Shown one piece after another: positions 57,840 to 64,000 of a stretch of 64,000 nucleotides of DNA. The stretch's first letter is position 1, and every line of letters begins with the position of its first letter. The stretch comes from Streptomyces sp. NBC_00250 (GTDB taxonomy: Bacteria > Actinomycetota > Actinomycetes > Streptomycetales > Streptomycetaceae), in the NCBI RefSeq assembly GCF_036192275.1, contig NZ_CP108088.1, positions 6,325,501-6,389,500 of the forward strand. Reading direction: 5' to 3'. The position numbers were made by a program, and so were the translations under genes. The notes under the pieces are model-generated. The model saw only the letters and a program-made list of their open reading frames with translations, was not told the DNA's origin and ran no database searches.

Positions 57840-58927
57840 CCTCCCCCGAGCGCATCGCCGAGCACCTCGTCCTGCCCGGGGTGCTCACGGCCGAGCAGGC
57901 CGCCGAGACCGTCACCGGGATACTCGCGGTGCAGCGCGAGGACGGTGCCCTGCCCTGGTTCCGCGGCCACCACCTCGACCCGTGGGACCACACCGAGGCC
58001 GCCATGGCCCTGGACGCGGCCGGTGAGCACGCCGCCGCCGCCCGCGCCTACGAGTGGCTCGCCCGCCACCAGAACAGCGACGGCTCCTGGTACGCCGCCT
58101 ACCACGACGGCGAGCCCGACCAGGTCACCGACCGGAGCCTGGAGTCCAACTTCGTCGCGTACATCGCGGTCGGCGTCTGGCACCACTACCTGTCCACCGG
58201 CGACGACGCCTTCCTCGACCGCATGTGGCCCGCCGTCTACGCGGCCGTCGAGTTCGTCCTCGGGCTCCAGCAGCCCGGCGGTCAGATCGGCTGGAAGCGC
58301 GAGCCCGACGGCACCCCCGTGAACGACGCCCTGCTCACCGGCAGTTCCTCGATCCACCAGGCGCTCCGCTGCGCGCTCGCCATCGCCGAGACCCGTGAAG
58401 AGCCGCAGCCCGACTGGGAGTTGGCAGCCGGCGCCCTCGGTCACGCGATACGTCGGCACCCCGAGCGCTTCCTCGACAAGTCCCGCTACTCGATGGACTG
58501 GTACTACCCGGTCCTCGGCGGCGCGGTCACCGGACCCGAGGCGAAGACCCGTATCGAGGCCGACTGGGACACGTTCGTCGTGCCCGGCCTCGGCGTGCGC
58601 TGCGTGATCCCCAACCCGTGGGTCACCGGCGGCGAGAGCTGCGAACTCGCCCTCGCCCTCTGGGCGATGGGGGAGTCCGACCGGGCCCTCACGATCCTCC
58701 AGGACATCCAGCACCTGCGCGCCGACAACGGCATGTACTGGACGGGATACGTCTTCGAGGGCGACACCGACAGCGACAAGGCCATGTGGCCCGAGGAGCA
58801 GACCAGCTGGACCGCCGGCTCCCTCCTCCTCGCGGTCGCGGCCCTCGGCGGCGAGGAGGCGACCGTCGCCGTCTTCGGCGGCGAGCGGCTTCCGGCCGGG
58901 CTCGAACCGGACTGCTGCGGCGGCTAG
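57836..58927 (+). CDS. Prenyltransferase/squalene-cyclase-like alpha/alpha-toroid protein
   Basis: A 363-residue protein (GTG 57836). Its (alpha/alpha) repeats are of the prenyltransferase/terpenoid-cyclase-glucoamylase class: GILAVQREDGALPWFRGHHLDPWDHTEAAMAL, YEWLARHQNSDGSWYAAYHDGE, QALRCALAIAE, and WPEEQTSWTAGSLLLAVAAL. No DxDD or QW cyclase hallmark is evident. Repeated Gly-Ser-Trp-Tyr and conserved acids fit a glycan- or lipid-processing enzyme. It is translationally coupled to the methyltransferase. Confidence 0.85.
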   Translation: MTSPERIAEHLVLPGVLTAEQAAETVTGILAVQREDGALPWFRGHHLDPWDHTEAAMALDAAGEHAAAARAYEWLARHQNSDGSWYAAYHDGEPDQVTDRSLESNFVAYIAVGVWHHYLSTGDDAFLDRMWPAVYAAVEFVLGLQQPGGQIGWKREPDGTPVNDALLTGSSSIHQALRCALAIAETREEPQPDWELAAGALGHAIRRHPERFLDKSRYSMDWYYPVLGGAVTGPEAKTRIEADWDTFVVPGLGVRCVIPNPWVTGGESCELALALWAMGESDRALTILQDIQHLRADNGMYWTGYVFEGDTDSDKAMWPEEQTSWTAGSLLLAVAALGGEEATVAVFGGERLPAGLEPDCCGG

Positions 58928-58930
58928 GTC

Positions 58931-58984
58931 GTGTCCGGAAAGTAGCGCCGTCCGCCCGCGGGCCGGGCGGGACTTTCCGGACAC
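58931..58984. terminator. Convergent terminator with long stem
   Basis: GTGTCCGGAAAGT and ACTTTCCGGACAC pair perfectly around a GC-rich 28-nt loop that is itself structured. It serves the toroid gene and the convergent lipoprotein gene. Confidence 0.8.
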
Positions 58985-58987
58985 GGC

Positions 58988-59884
58988 CTACGCCTTCGGT
59001 ACGGGAATCGTGCGCGTCGCCTCGTCCTGGCGGCGCAGCAGGGTCTTCCAGTCGCGGTCGACGTCCGGACGGGCGTCCAGCCAGCGCTGTTGGACGGCGG
59101 CGAGACGCGCGTATGCCGTGGGCAGGTAGCCGGTCGATTCCTTGCAGCGCAGGTCGGCGGCGAGCGAGGCGTCGGTGCGGCGGGCGCCCACCGTACGCAG
59201 TGAGGCGAGCAGTCGTGCGGGATCGGTCGCGTCGCGGAACCCGGCCCCGTTCATGCACGCCCGCCAGCGGCCGTTCAGGGCGCGGAACTCCGGGTCCTTC
59301 TCCAGGTGCGTCCGCGCCTGTTCCTGAGCCTCGAAGAGCATGATCCGCACCTGGAGCCACCGCATCCGGCCGTCGCCCAGGACCTTGGTCTCGGCCTCGG
59401 CGAGACAGCCGTTCCCCGGCCGGGAGACCTTCATCCGGCCGCTGCCCTTGGCGCTCACCCGCTTCTTCTCGTCCCCGAAGAGAGCCAGTCCGTACGCCTT
59501 CGTGGTCTCGGGGCCGCCGGGCACGGGCGGCTTCTCGGCGGGCGGCGGGGTCTCGGCCGACGGCGCCGCGGATTCCTGCCCGAAGGGCTGCGGCCGCTGG
59601 TCGGTGCCCGTGCCGGGCTGCGGCGGGGCCGGTGGGGCGTACCGGAAGCCGTGTTCGGCCATGCAGGCGACGGCGTACCGGCGCTGCGCCTCAGTGCTGC
59701 GGTAGTCGACATCGGTCCAGCTGAAGAGGCGCTCGGTCACCGGAGGCAGCGCGTGCGGCGCGGTGGCGGCGGCCGGGACCCGAGCGGCGTCGGGCGGGGC
59801 GACGAGGGCGCATCCGCCGACGGCGGCCGCACCGCCCCCGAGGATCACGGCGAGAGCGAGGGCGCTACGGCCGGGGCCGGTCAT
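58988..59884 (-). CDS. Lipoprotein with Cys-rich helical domain
   Basis: The 298-residue lipoprotein (lipobox AVGGC near residue 24) has YAVACMAEHGFRYAPP, a Pro-rich insert, PGNGCLAEAETKVLGD and a helical end (RWRACMNGAGF, ADLRCKESTG). Four Cys may form disulphides. It resembles the lipoprotein at 60614 in layout (CxAEG/CLAE, ACM, LRCK), and each follows a small secreted protein gene on the same strand. Function unknown. Confidence 0.82.
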   Translation of the reverse strand: MTGPGRSALALAVILGGGAAAVGGCALVAPPDAARVPAAATAPHALPPVTERLFSWTDVDYRSTEAQRRYAVACMAEHGFRYAPPAPPQPGTGTDQRPQPFGQESAAPSAETPPPAEKPPVPGGPETTKAYGLALFGDEKKRVSAKGSGRMKVSRPGNGCLAEAETKVLGDGRMRWLQVRIMLFEAQEQARTHLEKDPEFRALNGRWRACMNGAGFRDATDPARLLASLRTVGARRTDASLAADLRCKESTGYLPTAYARLAAVQQRWLDARPDVDRDWKTLLRRQDEATRTIPVPKA

Positions 59885-59981
59885 GGCGGTGGCTGCCTTT
59901 CTGCGGAACGTCTTTCCGCGGAACGTGGGGAGCGTGTGGGCGCGGCGTACTCCTGTGCCGCCGCGCCCTCGGGTGGGCGGA

Positions 59982-60446
59982 TCAGTAGCAGTGGACGCTC
60001 GTGGTGCCCCGCAGCAGGAGTGAACTGGCCACGTTCTGCTGGTCGAGCGGCATGTAGGTGAAGTCGCCGATGGAGCTGCCCGGATTGACGCAGAAGGCCA
60101 GACCGCCGCCGTAGTTGATGTCGCGGTAGTAGTGGCTCTCGTATCCGGCGGTGCTGGAGTTGCTGGCCGCGGACACCTTGTCGTTCACGACGTCTCCGTA
60201 CCCGTAGCCGTAGTACCCGTCGGCGCCGTGGACGTCGAAGATGTCGTCGGTGAAGTCGGGGTCGCTGGTGAAGTACTGGTGCGAGGCGCCGGCCTTGGTG
60301 TACAGGTGGAAGGCGCAGTGGTAGCCCGAGGGGCAGTTGTAGCCGGCCGAGGCCGTGCTCGCGGTGGCGATTCCGGCTCCGAAGAGCAGAGCGGTGGACG
60401 TGGCGACGGCCGCGAGCTTTCTGCGGAAGCCCGTGTTGTTGCTCAT
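59982..60446 (-). CDS. Secreted peptidase-inhibitor-I36-like protein
   Basis: A 154-residue exported protein. Signal about 1-34, then a crystallin-like domain (YNCPSGYHCAFHLYTKAGASHQYFTSDPDFTD ... YESHYYRDINYGGGLAFCVNPGSSIGDFTYMPLDQQNVASSL). Streptomyces metalloprotease inhibitor SMPI and the I36 family have this beta/gamma-crystallin fold with paired Cys. It may inhibit a protease outside the cell. The lipoprotein gene at 59884 lies 97 bases downstream. Confidence 0.85.
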   Translation of the reverse strand: MSNNTGFRRKLAAVATSTALLFGAGIATASTASAGYNCPSGYHCAFHLYTKAGASHQYFTSDPDFTDDIFDVHGADGYYGYGYGDVVNDKVSAASNSSTAGYESHYYRDINYGGGLAFCVNPGSSIGDFTYMPLDQQNVASSLLLRGTTSVHCY

Positions 60447-60613
60447 GGTGTGAGGCGACCCTTTCTGGTCCCGTACGCATCCGGACCGCTTCCGGGTGCG
60501 CCTTCACCCTCAGGGCGCGGGGTGTCGTCCGGCCAGGCCTCCCGCCGTCCCGGGGACGCCGCGGGAGCGATGCGGGACGGCGGGCCCCGTACCGAGCCGT
60601 CCGGCACGGCGGG

Positions 60614-61501
60614 TCAGGCTTCGGGGAAGGAGATGCGGATGCGGTAGCGCTTTTCCAACTCCCTTATTTTCTTGGGTAGTTCGATGCGCAATGCCGCGAT
60701 CTCGGCGGAGTGCGAGGCCCGGAACGTCGCAGCCGCCTTCTCGCGGAGCGGCACCCGCGCGGCCTCCACGGGCTTCATGCACGTCGCGTAGACGGCCCCG
60801 AGCCTGCGGGCGTCGGCGGCGTCGGCGGCCTGCAGACGCCGGTCGACGAGGGCGAAGAAGGCGTCCTCGTCGCGGGTGTTCACCTCGTGTGCGGCAAGGC
60901 AACGCCCGAGGCCGGCGTAGGCCCGCCGGACCTCGGGGGCGCGGTCGACCGGTGCGATCTCCGCGAACCAGCTCATGTGCAACCGGGCGTAGACCTGGGT
61001 GAGTTCCCGTCCGACGGTCCTTCCCTCGGCGAGGCACCGCTGAAGCCGGGGGCCCGGTGCCGTGGGCGGGTCCGTCGTGGGGCGCGTCACGGGCGGCGTG
61101 CCCGGGACGGCGGCGCCCTCTCCGAAGCCGTGCGTCCCGAGGAAGTCCAGGTCGGGAAGACCGGAGTACCGGGTGAACATCGGCGGAGGGGAGTCCGGCA
61201 CGGTCTCACCGATCCGGCGCGCACAGCCGTCGACCGCCCACGCGGCGGCAAGCCTGCCGAAGGCGTCCAGGCCCTGCGTCCAACGGGTGCCCTCTCCCGT
61301 GGTCGGCAGCACCAGGGAGGCGACGTCCGCCGGCATGTCGTACGACACCGACACCGACACCGACGCGGGCGCGGGGGAGGCCCGCCGCTCCTGCGGGCCG
61401 GCCGCGTCCGGGGTGCTCGTGCAGGCGCCGACGAGGGAGGCCAGGGCGGCACACAGGACGAGGGCGCCGAGGCGGCGTGGGCGGCGGGCGGCGCGAGGCA
61501 T
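60614..61501 (-). CDS. Lipoprotein, similar layout to 58988-59884
   Basis: Starting at ATG 61501, 295 residues with lipobox SLVGAC at about 22-27. The mature protein is helical with RCLAEGRTVGRELTQVYARL, GRCLAAHEVNTRDEDAFFALV, and YATCMKPVEAARV. The Leu-x2-Cys and Cys-Met positions recall the other lipoprotein of this cluster. It follows a 130-residue secreted protein on the same strand, forming the second such pair. Function unknown. Confidence 0.82.
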   Translation of the reverse strand: MPRAARRPRRLGALVLCAALASLVGACTSTPDAAGPQERRASPAPASVSVSVSYDMPADVASLVLPTTGEGTRWTQGLDAFGRLAAAWAVDGCARRIGETVPDSPPPMFTRYSGLPDLDFLGTHGFGEGAAVPGTPPVTRPTTDPPTAPGPRLQRCLAEGRTVGRELTQVYARLHMSWFAEIAPVDRAPEVRRAYAGLGRCLAAHEVNTRDEDAFFALVDRRLQAADAADARRLGAVYATCMKPVEAARVPLREKAAATFRASHSAEIAALRIELPKKIRELEKRYRIRISFPEA

Positions 61502-61587
61502 GGTCGGGTGCTCTCTCCGTGAGGCTCGGGGTGTGACGAGGGAAGGGCGGTGGGCCCGCCGCGTCGCGCGGCGGGCCCATGCCGGTG

Positions 61588-61980
61588 TCAGTGGGTGATC
61601 TCGACGTAGTCGCCGCCGTAACTGAAGGCGCCGACGCTGAAGGCCCGGCCGGGGGTCAGGTCGGAGACCAGGACGAAGGTGTCCGTGCCGTACCGGCCGT
61701 CGTCGATGGCGAAGTAGCCGCGCGAGCCGGCCCTCCACTCCCCTGCGGCGTTCTTGTAGAAGCCGACGTAGTAGTCGGAGGTGTCGTCCTTGGCGTCGGC
61801 GTAGGTCAGGTTCAGGTCGCTGCAACCGCCGGAGGCCTTGTAGACCACCGTGCCGGGTTCTAGGTAGCCCGTCCAGATGCCGCTCGTCACGCACCCGGCG
61901 GCCGAGGCCGTGGGCGCGACGGCGATCAGGGAGGTGGCGGCGATGCCGGCGGCCGCGAGGGCTGCCAGGGCCTTGTTCAT
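61588..61980 (-). CDS. Small secreted beta-rich protein
   Basis: A 130-residue exported protein with signal peptide 1-28 (ending ASA). The mature domain is beta-rich with two Cys (AAGCVTSGIWTGYLEPGTVVYKASGGCSDLNLTY) and aromatic repeats (DYYVGFYKNAAGEWRAGSRGYFAIDDGRYGTDTF). It may be another crystallin-like or lectin-like fold. First gene of the pair with the 60614-61501 lipoprotein. Confidence 0.75.
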   Translation of the reverse strand: MNKALAALAAAGIAATSLIAVAPTASAAGCVTSGIWTGYLEPGTVVYKASGGCSDLNLTYADAKDDTSDYYVGFYKNAAGEWRAGSRGYFAIDDGRYGTDTFVLVSDLTPGRAFSVGAFSYGGDYVEITH

Positions 61981-62191
61981 GCGGTGCTCCAGGGGATGAG
62001 GAAGGAGGAGGCCCGGAAGGGCTGCTGGGCATCACCTTCGGATCCCCGTGGACGGGAAGGCCAGGGTCGGCGGTGTCCCTGGGACGGCCGGGGACATCCG
62101 GGGACGGCCGGGACCCGTTCGGAGCCGTCCGGGTGGCGGGCCGGTGGGGCTGCGGAGAGGCTGACGCCACTACCCCCAGGGAGGTCCCGTC

Positions 62192-62752
62192 GTGCCCAGA
62201 TCCATACCCCGGTCCGTGTCCCGTGGTGTCGTGGCCCTGCTGCTGTCCTGCGCCCTGCTCCTGACCACCGCCGCCTGCAACGGTGACGACGACGCGAGTA
62301 CGAGCGGCGCCGCGACCCCGACGGCTTCGAGCAGCTTCGAGCAGCAGAAGCTCGCCAAGACCCGGTTCGTGGCCAACGCGGGTCTGGCCGCGGGAGCCGC
62401 GTACCAGTGGATCGTGAAGCCGTACCGCGAGGGCAAGTTCAAGAAGGGCGCGGACGGCCGGACCTTCGCCCTGGTGAAGGCGGGCCTCGCGGGCGCGTTC
62501 ACGTACAACCGGCTCAAGGCGGCGGCGAACAACGCCAAGGGCGACCCGCTGCTCTCGAAGGCGGTCGCGCCGCTCACGGCGGGCATCGAGTCGCTCAAGG
62601 AGCTCGGGACCAAGCTCCGCAAGGGCGAGGTGGGAGACGGGGACGTCGGCGCCTTCGAGAGCGTCATCAACAGCGTCAAGGACGCGGGAAAGAGCGCCGG
62701 TGCCGAGGTCGTCGAGAAGGTGCCCAGCGCCTCGCAGCTCAGCGGCGGCTGA
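62192..62752 (+). CDS. Lipoprotein, hypothetical
   Basis: The 186-residue protein (GTG 62192 behind AGGGAGG) has a lipobox LLTTAAC near residue 29, a short Ser/Thr linker, and a helical mature domain (FEQQKLAKTRFVANAGLAAGAAYQWIVKPYREGKFKKG, LVKAGLAGAFTYNRLKAAANNAKGDPLL). Gly/Ala-rich helices suggest association with membranes. Stands alone; function unknown. Confidence 0.82.
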   Translation: MPRSIPRSVSRGVVALLLSCALLLTTAACNGDDDASTSGAATPTASSSFEQQKLAKTRFVANAGLAAGAAYQWIVKPYREGKFKKGADGRTFALVKAGLAGAFTYNRLKAAANNAKGDPLLSKAVAPLTAGIESLKELGTKLRKGEVGDGDVGAFESVINSVKDAGKSAGAEVVEKVPSASQLSGG

Positions 62753-62761
62753 TCCGTCCGT

Positions 62762-63772
62762 TCAGCTGTCGAGTTCGGCCAGCAGGCGGAGCGTCGCGGG
62801 GTCCGGTGCGGTGACCAGGAGGTCCGTCACCGGGCCGCGCCGCCATGCGTCGAGCCGTTCGGCGATCCGCTCGCGGGGGCCGACGAGCGAGATCTCGTCC
62901 GCGAAGGCGTCCGGCACCGCGAGGACGGCCTCCTCGCGCCGCCCGGCCGCGAACAGCTCCTGGACGCGCCTCGCCTCCTTCTCGTACCCCATCCGCCCCA
63001 TCAGGTCGGCGTGGAAGTTGCGGGCCGCGTGCCCCATGCCGCCGATGTAGAAGCCGAGCATCGCCTTGACCGGCAGCAGTCCGGCCGCCACGTCCTCGCA
63101 GACCTGGGCGCGGACCATGGGGGCGACCAGGAAGCCCTCGGGGAGCCGGTCGGGCAGGGCGTACACCTCGGACCAGCGGTCGGGGGTCCAGTACAGCGGC
63201 AGCCAGCCGTCGGCGATCGTGAGCGTCTGCGCGATGTTCTTCGGTCCCTCGGCGCCGAGGAGGATCGGGAGGTCGGCGCGGAGCGGGTGGGTGATCGGCT
63301 TGAGCGCCTTGCCGAGGCCGGTGCCGTCCGCGCCGGTGTACGGGTGGGAGTGGTGGCGCCCGTCGAGCCGGACGGGGGCCTCGCGGCGCAGGACCTGGCG
63401 GACCACGTCCACGTACTCCCGGGTCGCGGTCAGCGGGGAGCGGGGGAAGGGGCGCCCGTACCAGCCCTCGACGACCTGCGGCCCCGAGAGGCCGAGTCCC
63501 AGCATGACCCGCCCGCCGGAGAGGTGGTCGAGGGTGAGCGCGTGCATCGCGGTGGTGGTGGGGGCGCGGGCGGCCATCTGCGCGACGGCGGTGCCCAGCC
63601 TGATGCGGCTGGTGTGGGCGGCGATCCAGGTCAGCGCGGTGAAGGCGTCGGAGCCCCAGGCCTCCGCCGTCCACACGGAGTCGTAGCCGAGCCGCTCGGC
63701 CTCGCGGGCGAGGTCGAGATGGGCGGCGGAGGGGCCGCGGCCCCAGTAGCCGAGGGCGAGTCCGAGTCGCAT
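62762..63772 (-). CDS. LLM-class F420-dependent oxidoreductase, Rv3520c-like
   Basis: The 336-residue protein, start ATG 63772 (AAAGG nine bases upstream; ATG 63781 is alternative). It has the luciferase-like/F420 pattern: RLGLALGYWGRGPSAAHLDLAREAERLGYDSVWTAEAWGSDAFTALTWIAAHTSRIRLGTAVAQMAARAPTTTAM and LTLDHLSGGRVMLGLGLSGPQVVEGWYGRPF. This resembles the Rv3520c family of the mycobacterial cholesterol regulon. Uses reduced F420; substrate unknown. A TetR-type palindrome precedes it. Confidence 0.88.
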   Translation of the reverse strand: MRLGLALGYWGRGPSAAHLDLAREAERLGYDSVWTAEAWGSDAFTALTWIAAHTSRIRLGTAVAQMAARAPTTTAMHALTLDHLSGGRVMLGLGLSGPQVVEGWYGRPFPRSPLTATREYVDVVRQVLRREAPVRLDGRHHSHPYTGADGTGLGKALKPITHPLRADLPILLGAEGPKNIAQTLTIADGWLPLYWTPDRWSEVYALPDRLPEGFLVAPMVRAQVCEDVAAGLLPVKAMLGFYIGGMGHAARNFHADLMGRMGYEKEARRVQELFAAGRREEAVLAVPDAFADEISLVGPRERIAERLDAWRRGPVTDLLVTAPDPATLRLLAELDS

Positions 63773-63786
63773 GCCCCGCATCCTTT

Positions 63787-63801
63787 CTGACGATCCGTCA
63801 G
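63787..63801. promoter_or_regulatory. Palindromic operator upstream of the F420 enzyme
   Basis: CTGACGATCCGTCAG, 15 bp, imperfect only at the centre. It sits 15 bp before the ATG at 63772 and resembles the word CTGATGGACCATCAG in front of the P450 gene. Confidence 0.55.
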
Positions 63802-63828
63802 TTCAGGCGATGCGGGGACTGTACGCCA

Positions 63829-63868
63829 ACGGCCCCCCGCCCGGAAGGGATTCCGGGCGAGGGGCCGT
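63829..63868. terminator. Strong terminator hairpin
   Basis: ACGGCCCCCCGCCCGGA and TCCGGGCGAGGGGCCGT pair (one mismatch) with a 6-nt loop, terminating the gene at the window edge. Confidence 0.85.
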
Positions 63869-63884
63869 GAAGCTGTCCGACGGG

Positions 63885-64000
63885 TCAGCCGCGCTGGATG
63901 CCCGTGGTGTCCTGCAGCACGCCACGACGGCCGTCCTGCGTCTGGGCCACCAGGGTGGAACCGCGCTGCTCGACCGCCAGGTACCAGGTACCCGGGGCCA
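63885..64000 (-). CDS. 3' end of a gene cut by window edge
   Basis: Only the last 38 residues are present, reading APGTWYLAVEQRGSTLVAQT and then ending GVLQDTTGIQRG before TGA at 63885. The pattern of short strands suggests a beta-sheet protein. The strong terminator follows. Too short to identify. Confidence 0.6.
   Translation of the reverse strand, partial: APGTWYLAVEQRGSTLVAQTQDGRRGVLQDTTGIQRG

Overview
The window is high-GC DNA with actinobacterial codon use, GTG and TTG starts, lipoproteins and repressor families typical of Streptomyces. It has three parts: a chromosomal edge, an integrated mobile element with degenerate leftovers beside it (about 1.9-20.2 kb), and ordinary chromosome to the end.

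Mobile element (1950-19254). A complete actinomycete integrative and conjugative element (AICE, pSAM2-like) sits in the 3' end of a tRNA-Val(UAC) gene. It is bounded by a perfect 46-bp direct repeat. From the tRNA inwards come a tyrosine integrase, excisionase, RepSA-type rolling-circle initiator, Spd intramycelial-spread membrane proteins, FtsK-like Tra translocase and a Pra-like activator. These are followed by a KorSA-type GntR repressor with several operator copies and a Nudix protein resembling Pif. The distal half is cargo: two lower-GC genes of unknown function, a GntR-controlled operon that includes 28- and 58-codon genes, a divergent second GntR regulator, and a two-gene NLR-like system. 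In that system a small helical Bell-like protein and an NB-ARC/TPR protein share a matching short motif, at the C-terminus of the first and the N-terminus of the second. This is the architecture of amyloid-signalling bacterial immunity and is the most interesting item here. Beyond the right repeat, a degraded third copy of the tRNA 3' end and a deleted GntR gene point to an older, decayed integration.

Chromosome, 20.5-39 kb. Secreted and membrane proteins (beta-helix, lamin-tail, HNH nuclease, serpin), a DUF4231 protein, metallo-beta-lactamase-fold enzyme, GntR and AraC regulators, DedA and DoxX membrane proteins (DoxX behind an iron-box-like site), HAD phosphatase, an MFS exporter with a fused winged-helix tail, a MhuD-like haem-degrading enzyme and an O-methyltransferase.

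Chromosome, 39-64 kb. Two physiological themes stand out. First, genes resembling actinobacterial sterol catabolism: a CYP125-like P450, a FadA5-like steroid thiolase, an aldehyde dehydrogenase plus 3Fe-4S ferredoxin, a KstR-like TetR repressor and an Rv3520c-like F420 enzyme. Three divergent promoters here carry the same KstR-like palindrome, and one of them is the repressor's own. Second, a cobalamin riboswitch leads an operon of a secreted alpha/alpha-toroid protein, a second surface protein and a complete ECF transporter, suggesting a Gram-positive corrinoid capture and uptake system. The remainder includes a Ser/Thr kinase, a glycosyltransferase/methyltransferase/toroid cluster and a duplicated pair of secreted protein plus lipoprotein.
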